NCBI GenBank assembly: GCA_022792945.1
Contig: JAAWBZ010000167.1
Location: forward strand, 1 to 44,819
DNA: 44,819 bases
Origin: Oscillospiraceae bacterium
GTDB lineage: Bacteria > Bacillota > Clostridia > Oscillospirales > Oscillospiraceae
Reading direction: 5' to 3'
Shown here: positions 1 through 7,216 of the stretch, piece by piece
Layout: every line of letters starts with the position of its first letter
Numbering within the stretch: the first letter of the stretch is position 1
Notes under the pieces: generated by a model
What the model saw: the letters and a program-made list of their open reading frames with translations, nothing else
Database searches by the model: none
What the model was told of the DNA's origin: nothing
Translations under genes and position numbers: made by a program

Positions 1-28
1 AGCAAATATACGAAAGGGGCTTTTTTCT

Positions 29-1240
29 ATGGCTGAAAAGGTAAAGCGGACAACTACAAAGTATAAGAGCATTTATTTCAATGAGAGTACAAAAAAATAT
101 GATGTAAAGTATAACTTTAAAGAGTATGATGTAAAGACTGGCAAAAACAAATATCGGGCGAAATGGGTTTATAATCTTAATACATTAACAGAAGCTAGAC
201 AAGAACTTGCTAAACTGCAGACAGGGCAAGTTAAAGCTGATGATAAAGACATTACTTTAGAGGGGGCTTTTGAACTATGGAAAATCAAAGCCCAGGGGCA
301 AGATTATAGCCCAGTCACTATTAATAACACTACTCAACAAATGTCTATGATATATCAGTTTTTGCCAGCCTCTACAAAATTAAAAGATATTGATGAAGAA
401 ATTTATTATAAATTTTGTAGCGATATACGGAAACATGGTTATGCTGATGAAACTTTATATTCAATAAATGCAACATTTAGAAAGATGATAAATTTAGCAT
501 ATAAAAAGCGTTTGATTAAAGAAAATGTTTTGAACTATGCTGACAATATGAAAACAAAGCAAAAAGAAGATTACAAAGTTGTAAGCAAAGAAGAATTTGA
601 CGAAATAGACAAATATTTTAAAGAAAATGAGTTTTGGCGGTTAGGTGTAAACAATTATCCTAAATATAGATTGCTTTTCAATTTGCTTTATTATTGCGGT
701 TTGCGTATTGGTGAATGTATTGCATTAACCTATGCTGATTTTGAAGAATTTAGTTATTATAAAAAGAGTGATGAAAAGCCTTTACTGATTGCCCCAACAA
801 GTGAAGCAACACAAGGTAAGCATTTACAAGGTATGCGTGTTCGGATTGTAAAAGCCTATGTATCAGATATTAAATTGACTAAATCTCCTAAAAACCTAAA
901 AAAGAGAACTGTTCCGCTTTCTCCTGCTCCTACAAGACTTTTTATGAGAATAAAAGAAGAACATCTTATGAGGGATGGAGATTTGAATGATAAGATATTT
1001 ACATGGGAACATGGGGCGTGTGCGTCTATGTTAGAAAAGGCTTGTAAAGCCCTTAATTTGCCCAAATACACTTGCCACGAGTTCAGGCATACATTTATAT
1101 CTAATCTTATTAAAAGCGGTGTTCCTCTGCCTGTCATAGAGAAAGTAAGCGGTGATACTCAAGCAACAATATTAAAGCGTTATAGTCATATGTTTGAATC
1201 TGATGAAGTTATGGTATTAGAAGCAATGAAAAATTTATGA
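29..1240 (+). CDS. Tyrosine recombinase (integrase)
   Basis: Site-specific recombinase of the phage/Tn916 integrase type, 403 aa, expected to integrate and excise the AT-rich element that follows. Visible parts are an N-terminal arm-binding-like region (about 1-65), a SAM-like core-binding domain (about 70-165) and a C-terminal catalytic domain. The catalytic residues are in place: R226 in CGLRIGEC, the box H350-E-F-R353-H, and the nucleophile Y385 in KRYSHMF. Length is normal for the family. The start is set by the AAAGGGG ribosome binding site about 10 bases upstream. It is followed by an inverted repeat that may terminate it and then by the iteron/ori region. No excisionase is visible because the left side is outside the window. 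Confidence 0.93.
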   Translation: MAEKVKRTTTKYKSIYFNESTKKYDVKYNFKEYDVKTGKNKYRAKWVYNLNTLTEARQELAKLQTGQVKADDKDITLEGAFELWKIKAQGQDYSPVTINNTTQQMSMIYQFLPASTKLKDIDEEIYYKFCSDIRKHGYADETLYSINATFRKMINLAYKKRLIKENVLNYADNMKTKQKEDYKVVSKEEFDEIDKYFKENEFWRLGVNNYPKYRLLFNLLYYCGLRIGECIALTYADFEEFSYYKKSDEKPLLIAPTSEATQGKHLQGMRVRIVKAYVSDIKLTKSPKNLKKRTVPLSPAPTRLFMRIKEEHLMRDGDLNDKIFTWEHGACASMLEKACKALNLPKYTCHEFRHTFISNLIKSGVPLPVIEKVSGDTQATILKRYSHMFESDEVMVLEAMKNL

Positions 1241-1250
1241 TTATTAATAG

Positions 1251-1307
1251 AAATTCCAGCTTTTAAAAAGTTGTTTTTCCAGCATTTTTCAAAAGCTGGA
1301 ATTTTTA
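1251..1307. terminator. Hairpin after the integrase, also carrying an inverted iteron pair
   Basis: AAATTCCAGCTTTT at 1251 and AAAAGCTGGAATTTTT near 1291 are inverted copies of the same motif with about 30 bases between them, ending in a T run. It could terminate the integrase transcript. The arms are the same sequence as the iterons at 1458-1578, so it may equally be part of the replication origin. Confidence 0.55.
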
Positions 1308-1396
1308 TATCTTTTTATATGCAAAAAAATAATAATGTGTAAAAAAAACATAATACAATAAATGCCAAAAAGCCCATAAAATCAAGAAAAACGCGG

Positions 1397-1443
1397 GCGC
1401 GGCAACTTGACTTCGCCGCGCCACGCGCTCCGCCGTTAGGCGG
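1397..1443. other. GC-rich double hairpin in the origin region
   Basis: Two strong hairpins lie side by side in otherwise very AT-rich DNA: GCGCGGC (1397-1403) with GCCGCGC (1415-1421), and CCGCC-GTTA-GGCGG (1430-1443). They sit 15-60 bases before the iteron array, so they are probably part of a plasmid-type origin (structure seen, role inferred). Confidence 0.5.
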
Positions 1444-1457
1444 ATAAGCCCCTTTGT

Positions 1458-1580
1458 AAAGCTGGAATTTTTGCCTTAAAAGCTGGAATTTTAGGTTCAA
1501 AAGCTGGAATTTTTACCTCAAAAGCTGGAATTTTATACCCTAAAAGCTGGAATTTTTTTTGCTGATTATTCCAGCTTTTC
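1458..1580 (+). repeat. Iteron array (AAAAGCTGGAATTTT, 21-22 bp period)
   Basis: Five direct copies of a 15-base motif AAAAGCTGGAATTTT occur with the GCTGG core starting at 1461, 1482, 1503, 1524 and 1546, i.e. spacing 21, 21, 21 and 22 bases (two helical turns). An inverted copy (ATTCCAGCTTTT) closes the array at 1568-1579, and two more copies lie at 1251-1305. Regular two-turn spacing of a Rep-box-like motif next to a Rep gene is the classical form of a plasmid origin bound by its initiator. Confidence 0.85.
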
Positions 1581-1626
1581 CCTTAAAAGAACAAAGGGGC
1601 GAAAGATAAGAAGTAAAATTAACTTG

Positions 1627-1692
1627 CGAACACTGGCGGATGAAGAAAGGCGATAGCCGTCTGAATACGTCTGTGTGAGGGCGTAGTGTTCG
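1627..1692. other. Long inverted repeat of unknown role (1620-1740)
   Basis: CGAACACT at 1627-1634 pairs with AGTGTTCG at 1685-1692, enclosing a 50-base segment of higher GC content than its surroundings. It could be a structured RNA or an origin element between the iterons and rep. No known family was recognised. The rest of 1580-2042 holds a small hairpin (AACCG/CGGTT near 1860-1877) and the rep promoter region. Confidence 0.35.
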
Positions 1693-1917
1693 GTAGAACA
1701 CAAGCCAATACAAGAGCAAGCTGAATGTTTTAAACGAAGTTTAAAACAATTAACTTATCAATATTAAAATGTTTTTATCATAAGATTTTCATAATGTTGA
1801 CTAAAAGATAAGCCTGTTATATAAATTAGTATATCAATCTCTTTTAAGCATAAAAAAAGAACCGCTGGGAAACGGTTCGGAGATTAAAACATATACCTAT
1901 ATAGATTATAAAGCGAT

Positions 1918-1969
1918 AATGCAAAAGTTTTTTTGCATTCATTTCTTTATATCTATATTATACTATAAT
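1918..1969 (+). promoter_or_regulatory. Candidate rep promoter and upstream hairpin
   Basis: TTGCAT (1933-1938), 17 bases, then TATTAT (1956-1961), with an overlapping TATAAT at 1964-1969. A small inverted repeat (ATGCAAAA/TTTTGCAT, about 1918-1939) overlaps the -35. It lies about 75 bases upstream of the rep start codon. Confidence 0.4.
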
Positions 1970-2042
1970 TGAATAAATGTCAAATGTTTTTATCTCCTTA
2001 TGTTTTGAGATTGAAATAAATCAAAAAAGGAGATAATTATTT

Positions 2043-3395
2043 ATGGGAAGAAAAAGAAAAGACCCAAAGGAAACTGACAAGTTAACTACTTGTACAATAT
2101 ATAACCATTGCTCAAATATGAGTGAAGATATATTAGAAAAAAAATTAAATAAATTAAGAGATACTGGAAAGATATTAAGCTATTGTTATGTACGTCACGA
2201 TAGAGATAAATATACATATGCTGACCAAGAAAAGAATAGCAATTATGTTGCTGGAACATTAAAAACTGCACATTATCACATATGGCTTAAACTACCAAGA
2301 GATAAGGCAAGAATGAGAAAAGATATTGCAAAATGGCTTGAAGTTGGCTGGACAATGGTTCAAGATTTGGAATATCAATTTGAAAATTCTATTGTATATG
2401 CTACACACGCATTGCACATTGAAAAAGCGCAATATGGCATTGATGAAGTTGTTTGTAGTGGCGATATAAATTATGCTGAATTAGTTCAAAAAAGAGTAAA
2501 AGAATATCAAGAAGCAACAAGAAAATCTCTATTAGTACAAAGAGAAGCTGAAATAATGGAAGCAATAGAATGTGGTAAGATTAACAAGTTTAACATTAAT
2601 AGGATGATTACTGCTCAAGAAGAAAAGCAACACAAACAAGCAATAAATATTGCTCTTGAAAGATACGAAAGAGATATGCAACAAAGAACTGATAGGAATA
2701 TGACTTGCTTATATATTAACGGTGCTTCAAGAGCTTGTAAGACATCATTAGCCAAAAGGATATGTGAAGATTTAAAACTTACTTATTGTATTGCTGGTGC
2801 AAAAGACCCTATGCAATACTATATAGGACAACAAGCATTAATCATTGATGATGTAAGTATTGATACTTTTAAGTGGAAAGAATTTTTAAACTTAACAGAT
2901 AACGATACTGCTACTCCTGTTGCAAGTAGATTTAAAAATAAAATGTTATTTTGTGATTTATTAATCATTACTGCCAATTTAGAACCTTATCAATTAGTAA
3001 ATCAAATATATCAAGAAGGAGAAGATAAAAACCAATTTTTTAGAAGATTTAAACAATATTATAAAGTTGATTATTCATATATTACAGAGTATGAATTTGA
3101 TGATAATATAAATGTTATGAAGTATAAACAAGTGGGTAAAATGACAAATTATGCTGTTCCACTTATGGCAAAAAAACAATCTGAAAAAGAAGAAAAAAGA
3201 CTTCATATTTGTTTAGCTGATATTATGGAAAGATGGATAAAAGAAGAAAATATTATTGTATTAGATACTGTAAAATATGAACCAAAAGTGAAAAAGAAAA
3301 AAGAAAATAAAGAAGTTGACCTTGTAAAAATGGCAAATAATTCAGATGATTTTGATTCTACTTTTGATAATTCGGATGATGATTTTTTTGGTTAA
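2043..3395 (+). CDS. Replication initiator: HUH endonuclease plus helicase-like ATPase
   Basis: Rolling-circle type Rep of 450 aa, likely nicking the origin and unwinding DNA. The N-terminal half carries the metal-binding HUH motif H77-Y-H79 (HYHIWLKL) and a candidate catalytic tyrosine Y119 in VYATHALHIEKAQYG, a pattern like plasmid Rep_2 proteins. The C-terminal half has a Walker A-like loop GASRACKTS (227-235) and a Walker B-like ALIIDDVS (D269-D270), as in CRESS-type Reps with a superfamily 3 helicase. The tail is acidic. The start is fixed by AAAAGGAG 9-10 bases upstream. The iterons 0.5 kb upstream and the long hairpins downstream are its likely binding or nicking sites. Fold assignment is from motifs only. 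Confidence 0.85.
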   Translation: MGRKRKDPKETDKLTTCTIYNHCSNMSEDILEKKLNKLRDTGKILSYCYVRHDRDKYTYADQEKNSNYVAGTLKTAHYHIWLKLPRDKARMRKDIAKWLEVGWTMVQDLEYQFENSIVYATHALHIEKAQYGIDEVVCSGDINYAELVQKRVKEYQEATRKSLLVQREAEIMEAIECGKINKFNINRMITAQEEKQHKQAINIALERYERDMQQRTDRNMTCLYINGASRACKTSLAKRICEDLKLTYCIAGAKDPMQYYIGQQALIIDDVSIDTFKWKEFLNLTDNDTATPVASRFKNKMLFCDLLIITANLEPYQLVNQIYQEGEDKNQFFRRFKQYYKVDYSYITEYEFDDNINVMKYKQVGKMTNYAVPLMAKKQSEKEEKRLHICLADIMERWIKEENIIVLDTVKYEPKVKKKKENKEVDLVKMANNSDDFDSTFDNSDDDFFG

Positions 3396-3406
3396 GATTG
3401 AAAATA

Positions 3407-3427
3407 AAGCCTAACAAAATAGGCTAT
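3407..3427 (+). terminator. Small hairpin after rep
   Basis: AGCCTA/TAGGCT stem shortly after the rep stop codon, in AT-rich context, without a clear T run. It is possibly a weak terminator or RNA-stabilising hairpin. Confidence 0.35.
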
Positions 3428-3450
3428 GTTATATAAATAAAAAATGATTA

Positions 3451-3479
3451 AGCGAGAGCGTAGGGCTTTCGCTTTTTTT
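3451..3479 (+). terminator. Rho-independent terminator of rep
   Basis: AGCGAGAGC-GTAG-GGCTTTCGCT stem followed by seven T residues, about 55 bases after the rep stop. Confidence 0.75.
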
Positions 3480-3504
3480 AATTTTTGAAAACCTAAAACT
3501 TGAA

Positions 3505-3567
3505 AAGGCAATCGGGTTATTCTCACCAAAAATAGAATATTTTTGGTAGAATAAACCGAGATGCCTT
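3505..3567. repeat. 63-base near-perfect inverted repeat, possible origin hairpin
   Basis: Arms of about 27 bases, AAGGCAATCGGGTTATTCTC in the left half and its near complement ending ATGCCTT in the right half, pair with four mismatches around a loop near 3531-3540. The position directly downstream of a HUH Rep gene fits a rolling-circle double-strand or single-strand origin. The rest of the 3480-3880 gap holds no recognisable gene. Confidence 0.5.
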
Positions 3568-3884
3568 GACAGGGAACGTATGTTTTGGTAAAATATAATT
3601 AGATTTGAAACATAATGACTGATAAAACAAAAGCGAATTATGTGCTTTTTACATTCCAAGTTTTAAGCGTAGTAACCTTTGTGAATTGCTTTTTTGAATG
3701 TATGACCTTATAGAAAGTAATCTTTTTGAAATCTATTTGTAAGTAAAAACATAATAAAATCAGGGAACTAAATAGACCTCAAGAAATCTGTTTCAATGGA
3801 CACATAACATTGTAAATAAGTTTGTGGTATGCATTAGCTTTAACAAATAATCAAATCTAAAAAATTAAATATTGATACTTTTTG

Positions 3885-3919
3885 AAGCTAATAAAGCAAC
3901 TGCTCTATTAGCTTTTTTT
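3885..3919 (+). terminator. Hairpin with T run before the second recombinase
   Basis: AAGCTAATA at 3885 pairs with TATTAGCTT, followed by seven T. It lies 30 bases upstream of the next gene, so it may be a terminator or a leader attenuator. Confidence 0.6.
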
Positions 3920-3948
3920 ATAGAAAAATTGGAAAGGTGGTTTTAAAA

Positions 3949-4839
3949 ATGGGATATAAAAATAAAAAAAGTCTGGTAAAACAGATAGAAGAAAATCTTA
4001 CAAATAAATTAGCAATAGGTGAAAGCAAACACCAAGCAAAGAGAACTGAAGAAGGAATAAAAGGAAAAATTTATTCATACAACACATTAAAAAATTATAT
4101 GCAACACGCTAATTATTTTGCACAATATTGTAAAGAAAATCATAATTGCAAAACATTAGAACAATGTAGACCTTATGTTGATGAGTGGTTAAAATCGAGA
4201 GAAAATCTTTCAAGTTATACTTTAAAAATGGAAGCGTGTGCATTAGCAAAATTATATGATTGCTCAACAACTGACTTTATAAAAACAAAATCAAGAAGCC
4301 GCTCTGATATAACAAGAAGTAGAAATGATGTTGAAAATGATAAACATTTCAATGAAGAAAAACATAAAGATTTTGTTGAGTTCTGCAAGTCAACTGGTTT
4401 AAGAAGAGAAGAATTAAAATATCTGACTGGTGATAAATTAGTTTATAGAAATGGTGAACCTTATGTAATTGTTGATAAGGGCGCAAAAGGTGGAAGATAC
4501 AGAGAAGCACCTGTTAGGGGGAATATCGAATTAGTAGAAAAGAAAATGCAAGAAGCTGGCACAAATAAAGTATTTGAAAAAATACCCTCTCACGCTGATA
4601 TACATAGTTATAGAGCTGATTATGCAACAGCTTATTATAAAGAAATTGCAAGAGATATTAAAGACATTCCCTTTGATAAAATCAATAAAGGTTCTGGCTT
4701 TAAATACCAAAGTGAAGTCTATTGTTGTAGAAGTGATAAGCAAGGAATTAAGTATGATAAAGTAGCAATGAAACAAGTAACGGAAGCATTAGGACATTCA
4801 AGGATTGATGTTATTGCTGACCACTATTTACACATTTAG
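3949..4839 (+). CDS. Tyrosine recombinase-like protein
   Basis: Protein of 296 aa with the tyrosine recombinase catalytic pattern: R152 in GLRREEL, the box H219-S-Y-R222, GH in EALGHSRID near the C terminus and the candidate nucleophile Y293 in DHYLHI. The N-terminal half looks like a core-binding SAM-like domain. The first possible start (GTG at 3937) overlaps the ribosome binding site GGAAAGGTGG, so ATG at 3949 is preferred. It sits in the middle of the AT-rich element rather than at its end, so it may resolve multimers or drive a second integration reaction. It has the same low GC content as its neighbours. Assignment is by motif. Confidence 0.78.
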   Translation: MGYKNKKSLVKQIEENLTNKLAIGESKHQAKRTEEGIKGKIYSYNTLKNYMQHANYFAQYCKENHNCKTLEQCRPYVDEWLKSRENLSSYTLKMEACALAKLYDCSTTDFIKTKSRSRSDITRSRNDVENDKHFNEEKHKDFVEFCKSTGLRREELKYLTGDKLVYRNGEPYVIVDKGAKGGRYREAPVRGNIELVEKKMQEAGTNKVFEKIPSHADIHSYRADYATAYYKEIARDIKDIPFDKINKGSGFKYQSEVYCCRSDKQGIKYDKVAMKQVTEALGHSRIDVIADHYLHI

Positions 4840-4855
4840 AAAGGGGATTTTTATT

Positions 4856-5107
4856 ATGATTAAAACTTTTAAATTTGATAAAGATAAAGATATTTACACA
4901 AAAGAAGTTGAAGAAATTACGTTAGATAATTTCATTAAAATTTTTGTTATGAGAACATATAACTGGAAAATAAATTATATTGAAAAAAGTAATTTACAAG
5001 ATTTTTGCGACGAATACAATATTGCGTATGAAAATAATTTTACAAAAGAAGATTTTATAAATAAGATTTTAAGTTCTACAACACAAAAAGAAAAATTAGA
5101 ATTATGA
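4856..5107 (+). CDS. Hypothetical small protein
   Basis: Protein of 83 aa, not recognised. It is rich in Lys, Asp, Glu and Ile, with no signal peptide or membrane segment. The chosen ATG follows AAAGGGG by about 9 bases; a longer reading from 4805 would overlap the upstream recombinase. It begins a run of three closely spaced AT-rich genes (to 5910), probably one transcript with the recombinase. Confidence 0.6.
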   Translation: MIKTFKFDKDKDIYTKEVEEITLDNFIKIFVMRTYNWKINYIEKSNLQDFCDEYNIAYENNFTKEDFINKILSSTTQKEKLEL

Positions 5108-5110
5108 GAT

Positions 5111-5293
5111 ATGTTTCAAATAGGTGTAACAAAATATAATTATTTGGCTACTGGAATGTCTGAAAAAGAATACAATAAAATCTATAAAAAATTAAAAGTT
5201 GTAGGTAAAGAAACTATAAGCGGAAAGCAATTTAAAAATTTATATTCCGTTAAACAATACATTGATTATATAAAAGGTGGTGAATTAAAATGA
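5111..5293 (+). CDS. Hypothetical small protein
   Basis: Protein of 60 aa, basic, not recognised. It starts three bases after the previous stop and its own stop overlaps the next start (ATGA), which suggests translational coupling. No strong ribosome binding site precedes the ATG. A shorter form from the Met at about 5156 is possible. Confidence 0.5.
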   Translation: MFQIGVTKYNYLATGMSEKEYNKIYKKLKVVGKETISGKQFKNLYSVKQYIDYIKGGELK

Positions 5294-5910
5294 TTAAAAT
5301 AAAAGAAAGCCAAGGTGCTTTTAATAGCATAAACTATAAAGCTGTTAGAGAAGGTAGCGAAGATTTTACAGGCTATTACATAACAATAGAAGAACAAGAC
5401 AAAGAAGCAAAAGAATATAATGATTTGACTGTTGATTATAATGATTTGGTTGATGAATATGAAACAATACAAAAAGAACTTGAAGCTGCAAAAAAAGCTA
5501 TAAATCAATACAAAAATATATTAGAAAAATACAAAAAAGAAAATGATGAATTAAAAGAAAAGTATAATCAAGAAATAAAAAATAATAAAGATTTTAAAAG
5601 GATTATGACTGAAAAGGCAAACGCAAAAAGGGGAATAAAACCAAAGAAGAAACACCCTGGCTATATTGTTGTAAGCCAAAAACAGATACATCTTGATAAA
5701 AAAAGAAATGGCTGGATGTGTGTTATTCAAACTCCAATAGAAGTAAGTATGAATTTTAATTATGTTATGAAAACAGTTGAAAATGAGTTCAATTTATCAG
5801 ATGTAGAAAAAACAGAATATAAGCAAAATTATATTTCTGGATTTTGGGAATTTCATATTTATTCCGAAAGACATTCAAATTTTCCAGAAGATATGAGAAT
5901 AACAGCATAA
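5290..5910 (+). CDS. Coiled-coil protein of unknown function
   Basis: Protein of 206 aa. Residues about 35-115 form a long charged helix with heptad-like spacing (many Lys, Glu, Leu and Ile), consistent with a coiled coil. The C-terminal about 85 residues are a separate, more globular segment with aromatic residues (GWMCVIQTP and SGFWEFHIYSE). No enzymatic motif was recognised. The ATG overlaps the preceding stop, with a GGTGG ribosome binding site. The terminator at 6000-6031 ends the operon. Confidence 0.6.
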   Translation: MIKIKESQGAFNSINYKAVREGSEDFTGYYITIEEQDKEAKEYNDLTVDYNDLVDEYETIQKELEAAKKAINQYKNILEKYKKENDELKEKYNQEIKNNKDFKRIMTEKANAKRGIKPKKKHPGYIVVSQKQIHLDKKRNGWMCVIQTPIEVSMNFNYVMKTVENEFNLSDVEKTEYKQNYISGFWEFHIYSERHSNFPEDMRITA

Positions 5911-5975
5911 TGTCAAGGAAAAGGAGGAAGATTTTTTGATTGCTTTTTAATCAAAAAATACTCTCCCCTTGACAT
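5910..5975. repeat. 66-base imperfect inverted repeat
   Basis: ATGTCAAGG at the left end and CCTTGACAT at the right end frame a second pair of arms, ATTTTTTGATT and AATCAAAAAAT, around a short loop. Both ends contain TTGACA on opposite strands. It could be a regulatory palindrome, a MITE-like remnant or a recombination site. Confidence 0.45.
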
Positions 5976-5999
5976 TGGATAATATAGATATAATAGATT

Positions 6000-6031
6000 A
6001 AGGGAGATAGCATTTTTTGGCTATCTCCCTT
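6000..6031. terminator. Bidirectional terminator
   Basis: AAGGGAGATAGC-ATTTTTTG-GCTATCTCCCTT is a perfect 12-base-pair stem between convergent genes, with T/A-rich flanks on each side. Confidence 0.8.
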
Positions 6032-6037
6032 GTTTGA

Positions 6038-6238
6038 TTAATCATCTAAAAATTCTATAATGTCATTGGGCTTACAATCTAAAATCTGGCACAATTTTTC
6101 AAGCGTATACATGGTAATGCTCTTATTATGTTTTAAATTGTTTATGGTTCTGGGGTTGATGTTATAGGTGTTTATGAGTGTGTATGTTGTTATATTCCGA
6201 TTTTTCATAGTATTCCATAAAGGTTCGTAGGATAGCAT
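6038..6238 (-). CDS. XRE-family transcriptional regulator
   Basis: Small Cro/C1-type helix-turn-helix protein of about 66 aa. Its core reads NITTYTLINTYNINPRTI followed by NNLKHNKSITMYTLEKLCQ and the usual C-terminal ILDCKPNDIIEF. The Met at 6238 is preferred to the upstream one because GAAAGGGGGG precedes it by 6-8 bases. It is divergent from the 6368 gene. It probably represses itself and/or that gene through the shared intergenic region. Confidence 0.82.
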   Translation of the reverse strand: MLSYEPLWNTMKNRNITTYTLINTYNINPRTINNLKHNKSITMYTLEKLCQILDCKPNDIIEFLDD

Positions 6239-6296
6239 AGAAAGCCCCCCTTTCTTGTCATTTCGCATATTTTTATTATCATTGGATAAAAAGTGC

Positions 6297-6325
6297 TTGA
6301 ATATCCTGAAATTTGTAACTATAAT
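6297..6325 (+). promoter_or_regulatory. Sigma-A promoter for the 6368 gene
   Basis: TTGAAT (6297-6302), 17-base spacer, TATAAT (6320-6325). It lies about 43 bases upstream of the start codon in the divergent intergenic region. Confidence 0.75.
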
Positions 6326-6367
6326 GAAATATGTATCTATATATAAAAATCAGAGAAAGGGGAACAT

Positions 6368-6676
6368 ATGGACGCATTTGTTAATGAACTACTCGAAACA
6401 CATTTAGGGAACATAATAGACCAGAGTAGAAGTGAGTTAATTCGGGCTGATGAAATTTGTATGCAAGATGAAAAAGACTTAAGTGAATTAGATGAGCGTT
6501 ATACTGCTTTAAACCTTGCCAGAGCGGACAGGCTTGTTATAAATGATTATATAGCCTGTATACAAACAGTAGAGCATAGAAACGCCGATTTAAGCTATTT
6601 GGCGGGGGTTAGGGATACTGTTAAGTTGTTACGTAGTTTAGACTTGTTAAAAGCTATGGAAGAACAAGAGAAATGA
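6368..6676 (+). CDS. Small helical protein, possibly DUF6809-like
   Basis: Protein of 102 aa, acidic and predicted mostly helical, ending in a segment (SYLAGVRDTVKLLRSLDLL) that resembles the GFRLG-type C terminus of small Firmicute proteins such as DUF6809. The family link is tentative. The ribosome binding site AGAAAGGGG lies 7 bases before ATG. It is divergent from an XRE regulator with its own promoter and a strong hairpin downstream, so it is a monocistronic unit. Function unknown. Confidence 0.6.
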   Translation: MDAFVNELLETHLGNIIDQSRSELIRADEICMQDEKDLSELDERYTALNLARADRLVINDYIACIQTVEHRNADLSYLAGVRDTVKLLRSLDLLKAMEEQEK

Positions 6677-6705
6677 AAAGTGCTTAAAAAAGTTATAGGC
6701 AATAT

Positions 6706-6775
6706 GCACAAAAAATCACCGTTTTTTACCTTGATTAAGGGTTTGAAACGGTGATTTTTATGTTATTTTTTGTGC
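6706..6775 (+). terminator. Large hairpin terminator
   Basis: GCACAAAAAATCACCGTTTT pairs with AAACGGTGATTTTT and, further out, ATTTTTTGTGC. An outer inverted pair TTATAGGCAAT (about 6693) and ATTGCCTATAA (about 6825) encloses it. It is likely the terminator of the preceding gene; the outer repeats are unexplained. Confidence 0.65.
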
Positions 6776-6966
6776 AATTTGACGAATAGTTCTGTATAAT
6801 CATTTTTAAATTGCTTTTATGGAGAATTGCCTATAAAGCAAAATAAAAATCATTCTGCCGAATTTCTATTTTTTTATACATATGATGTATGTGTGTAATG
6901 TATATGTAATAGTGCAATATGTACGTATATAATCATAAGGGAAATTCGTATAAATTCGTATAAAAA

Positions 6967-6982
6967 TGTTTCACATGAAACA
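6967..6982. promoter_or_regulatory. parS-like site
   Basis: TGTTTCACATGAAACA matches 15 of 16 bases of the Spo0J/ParB site consensus TGTTNCACGTGAAACA (established knowledge); only the central G is A. It lies in the noncoding 6.68-7.2 kb stretch at the right end of the AT-rich element. No parAB genes are nearby. Confidence 0.5.
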
Positions 6983-7105
6983 TAAAATACTATAAAATAA
7001 AGATTTATATGCACTTATTATATTCCCGATGATGAAGAGCATCGATAAGTAGAACCCAGTGTTTATGCGGGTTTACAGCGTTTTAAACTCGTAAAGATCG
7101 TTCCA

Positions 7106-7125
7106 TTGTACCAATTTTGTACCAA
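7106..7125 (+). repeat. Tandem TTGTACCAA pair, possible attachment region
   Basis: TTGTACCAA occurs at 7106-7114 and 7117-7125, just beyond the point where composition changes from very AT-rich to moderate GC. Short tandem repeats at a composition boundary suggest a recombination (att) region, but the partner end is outside the window. Confidence 0.25.
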
Positions 7126-7150
7126 ATGAAACGAGATGTTTAAAAAGTTA

Positions 7151-7206
7151 TAAAGATTTTTAGGCAAAAGTCCGTGGGGTGCGTACACATCCTGCGGGCT
7201 TTTTTT
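7151..7206 (+). terminator. Hairpin with T7 tail; left copy of a repeat flanking the Rpn-like gene
   Basis: AGTCCGTGGGGTG pairs with the CATCCTGCGGGCT side and is followed by seven T. The whole segment resembles 8306-8360 (both start TAAAGATTTTTA and have CCGTGGG and GGGNTTTT-like blocks). It lies only 10 bases before the next start codon. Confidence 0.6.
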
Positions 7207-7216
7207 CAATCTTTAA

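Noticed and set aside
1315..1500. 61-codon reverse open frame across the origin region
   Set aside because: It is the complement of the GC-rich hairpins and the iterons, so the apparent protein is a by-product of repeats.
1458..1580. CRISPR array
   Set aside because: The repeats are 15 bases with 6-7 base spacers, far too short for a CRISPR array, and no cas genes are present; an iteron array explains them.
5969..5994. TTGACA followed by TATAAT as a promoter
   Set aside because: The spacing is only 14 bases and there is no gene reading forward before the terminator at 6000-6031.
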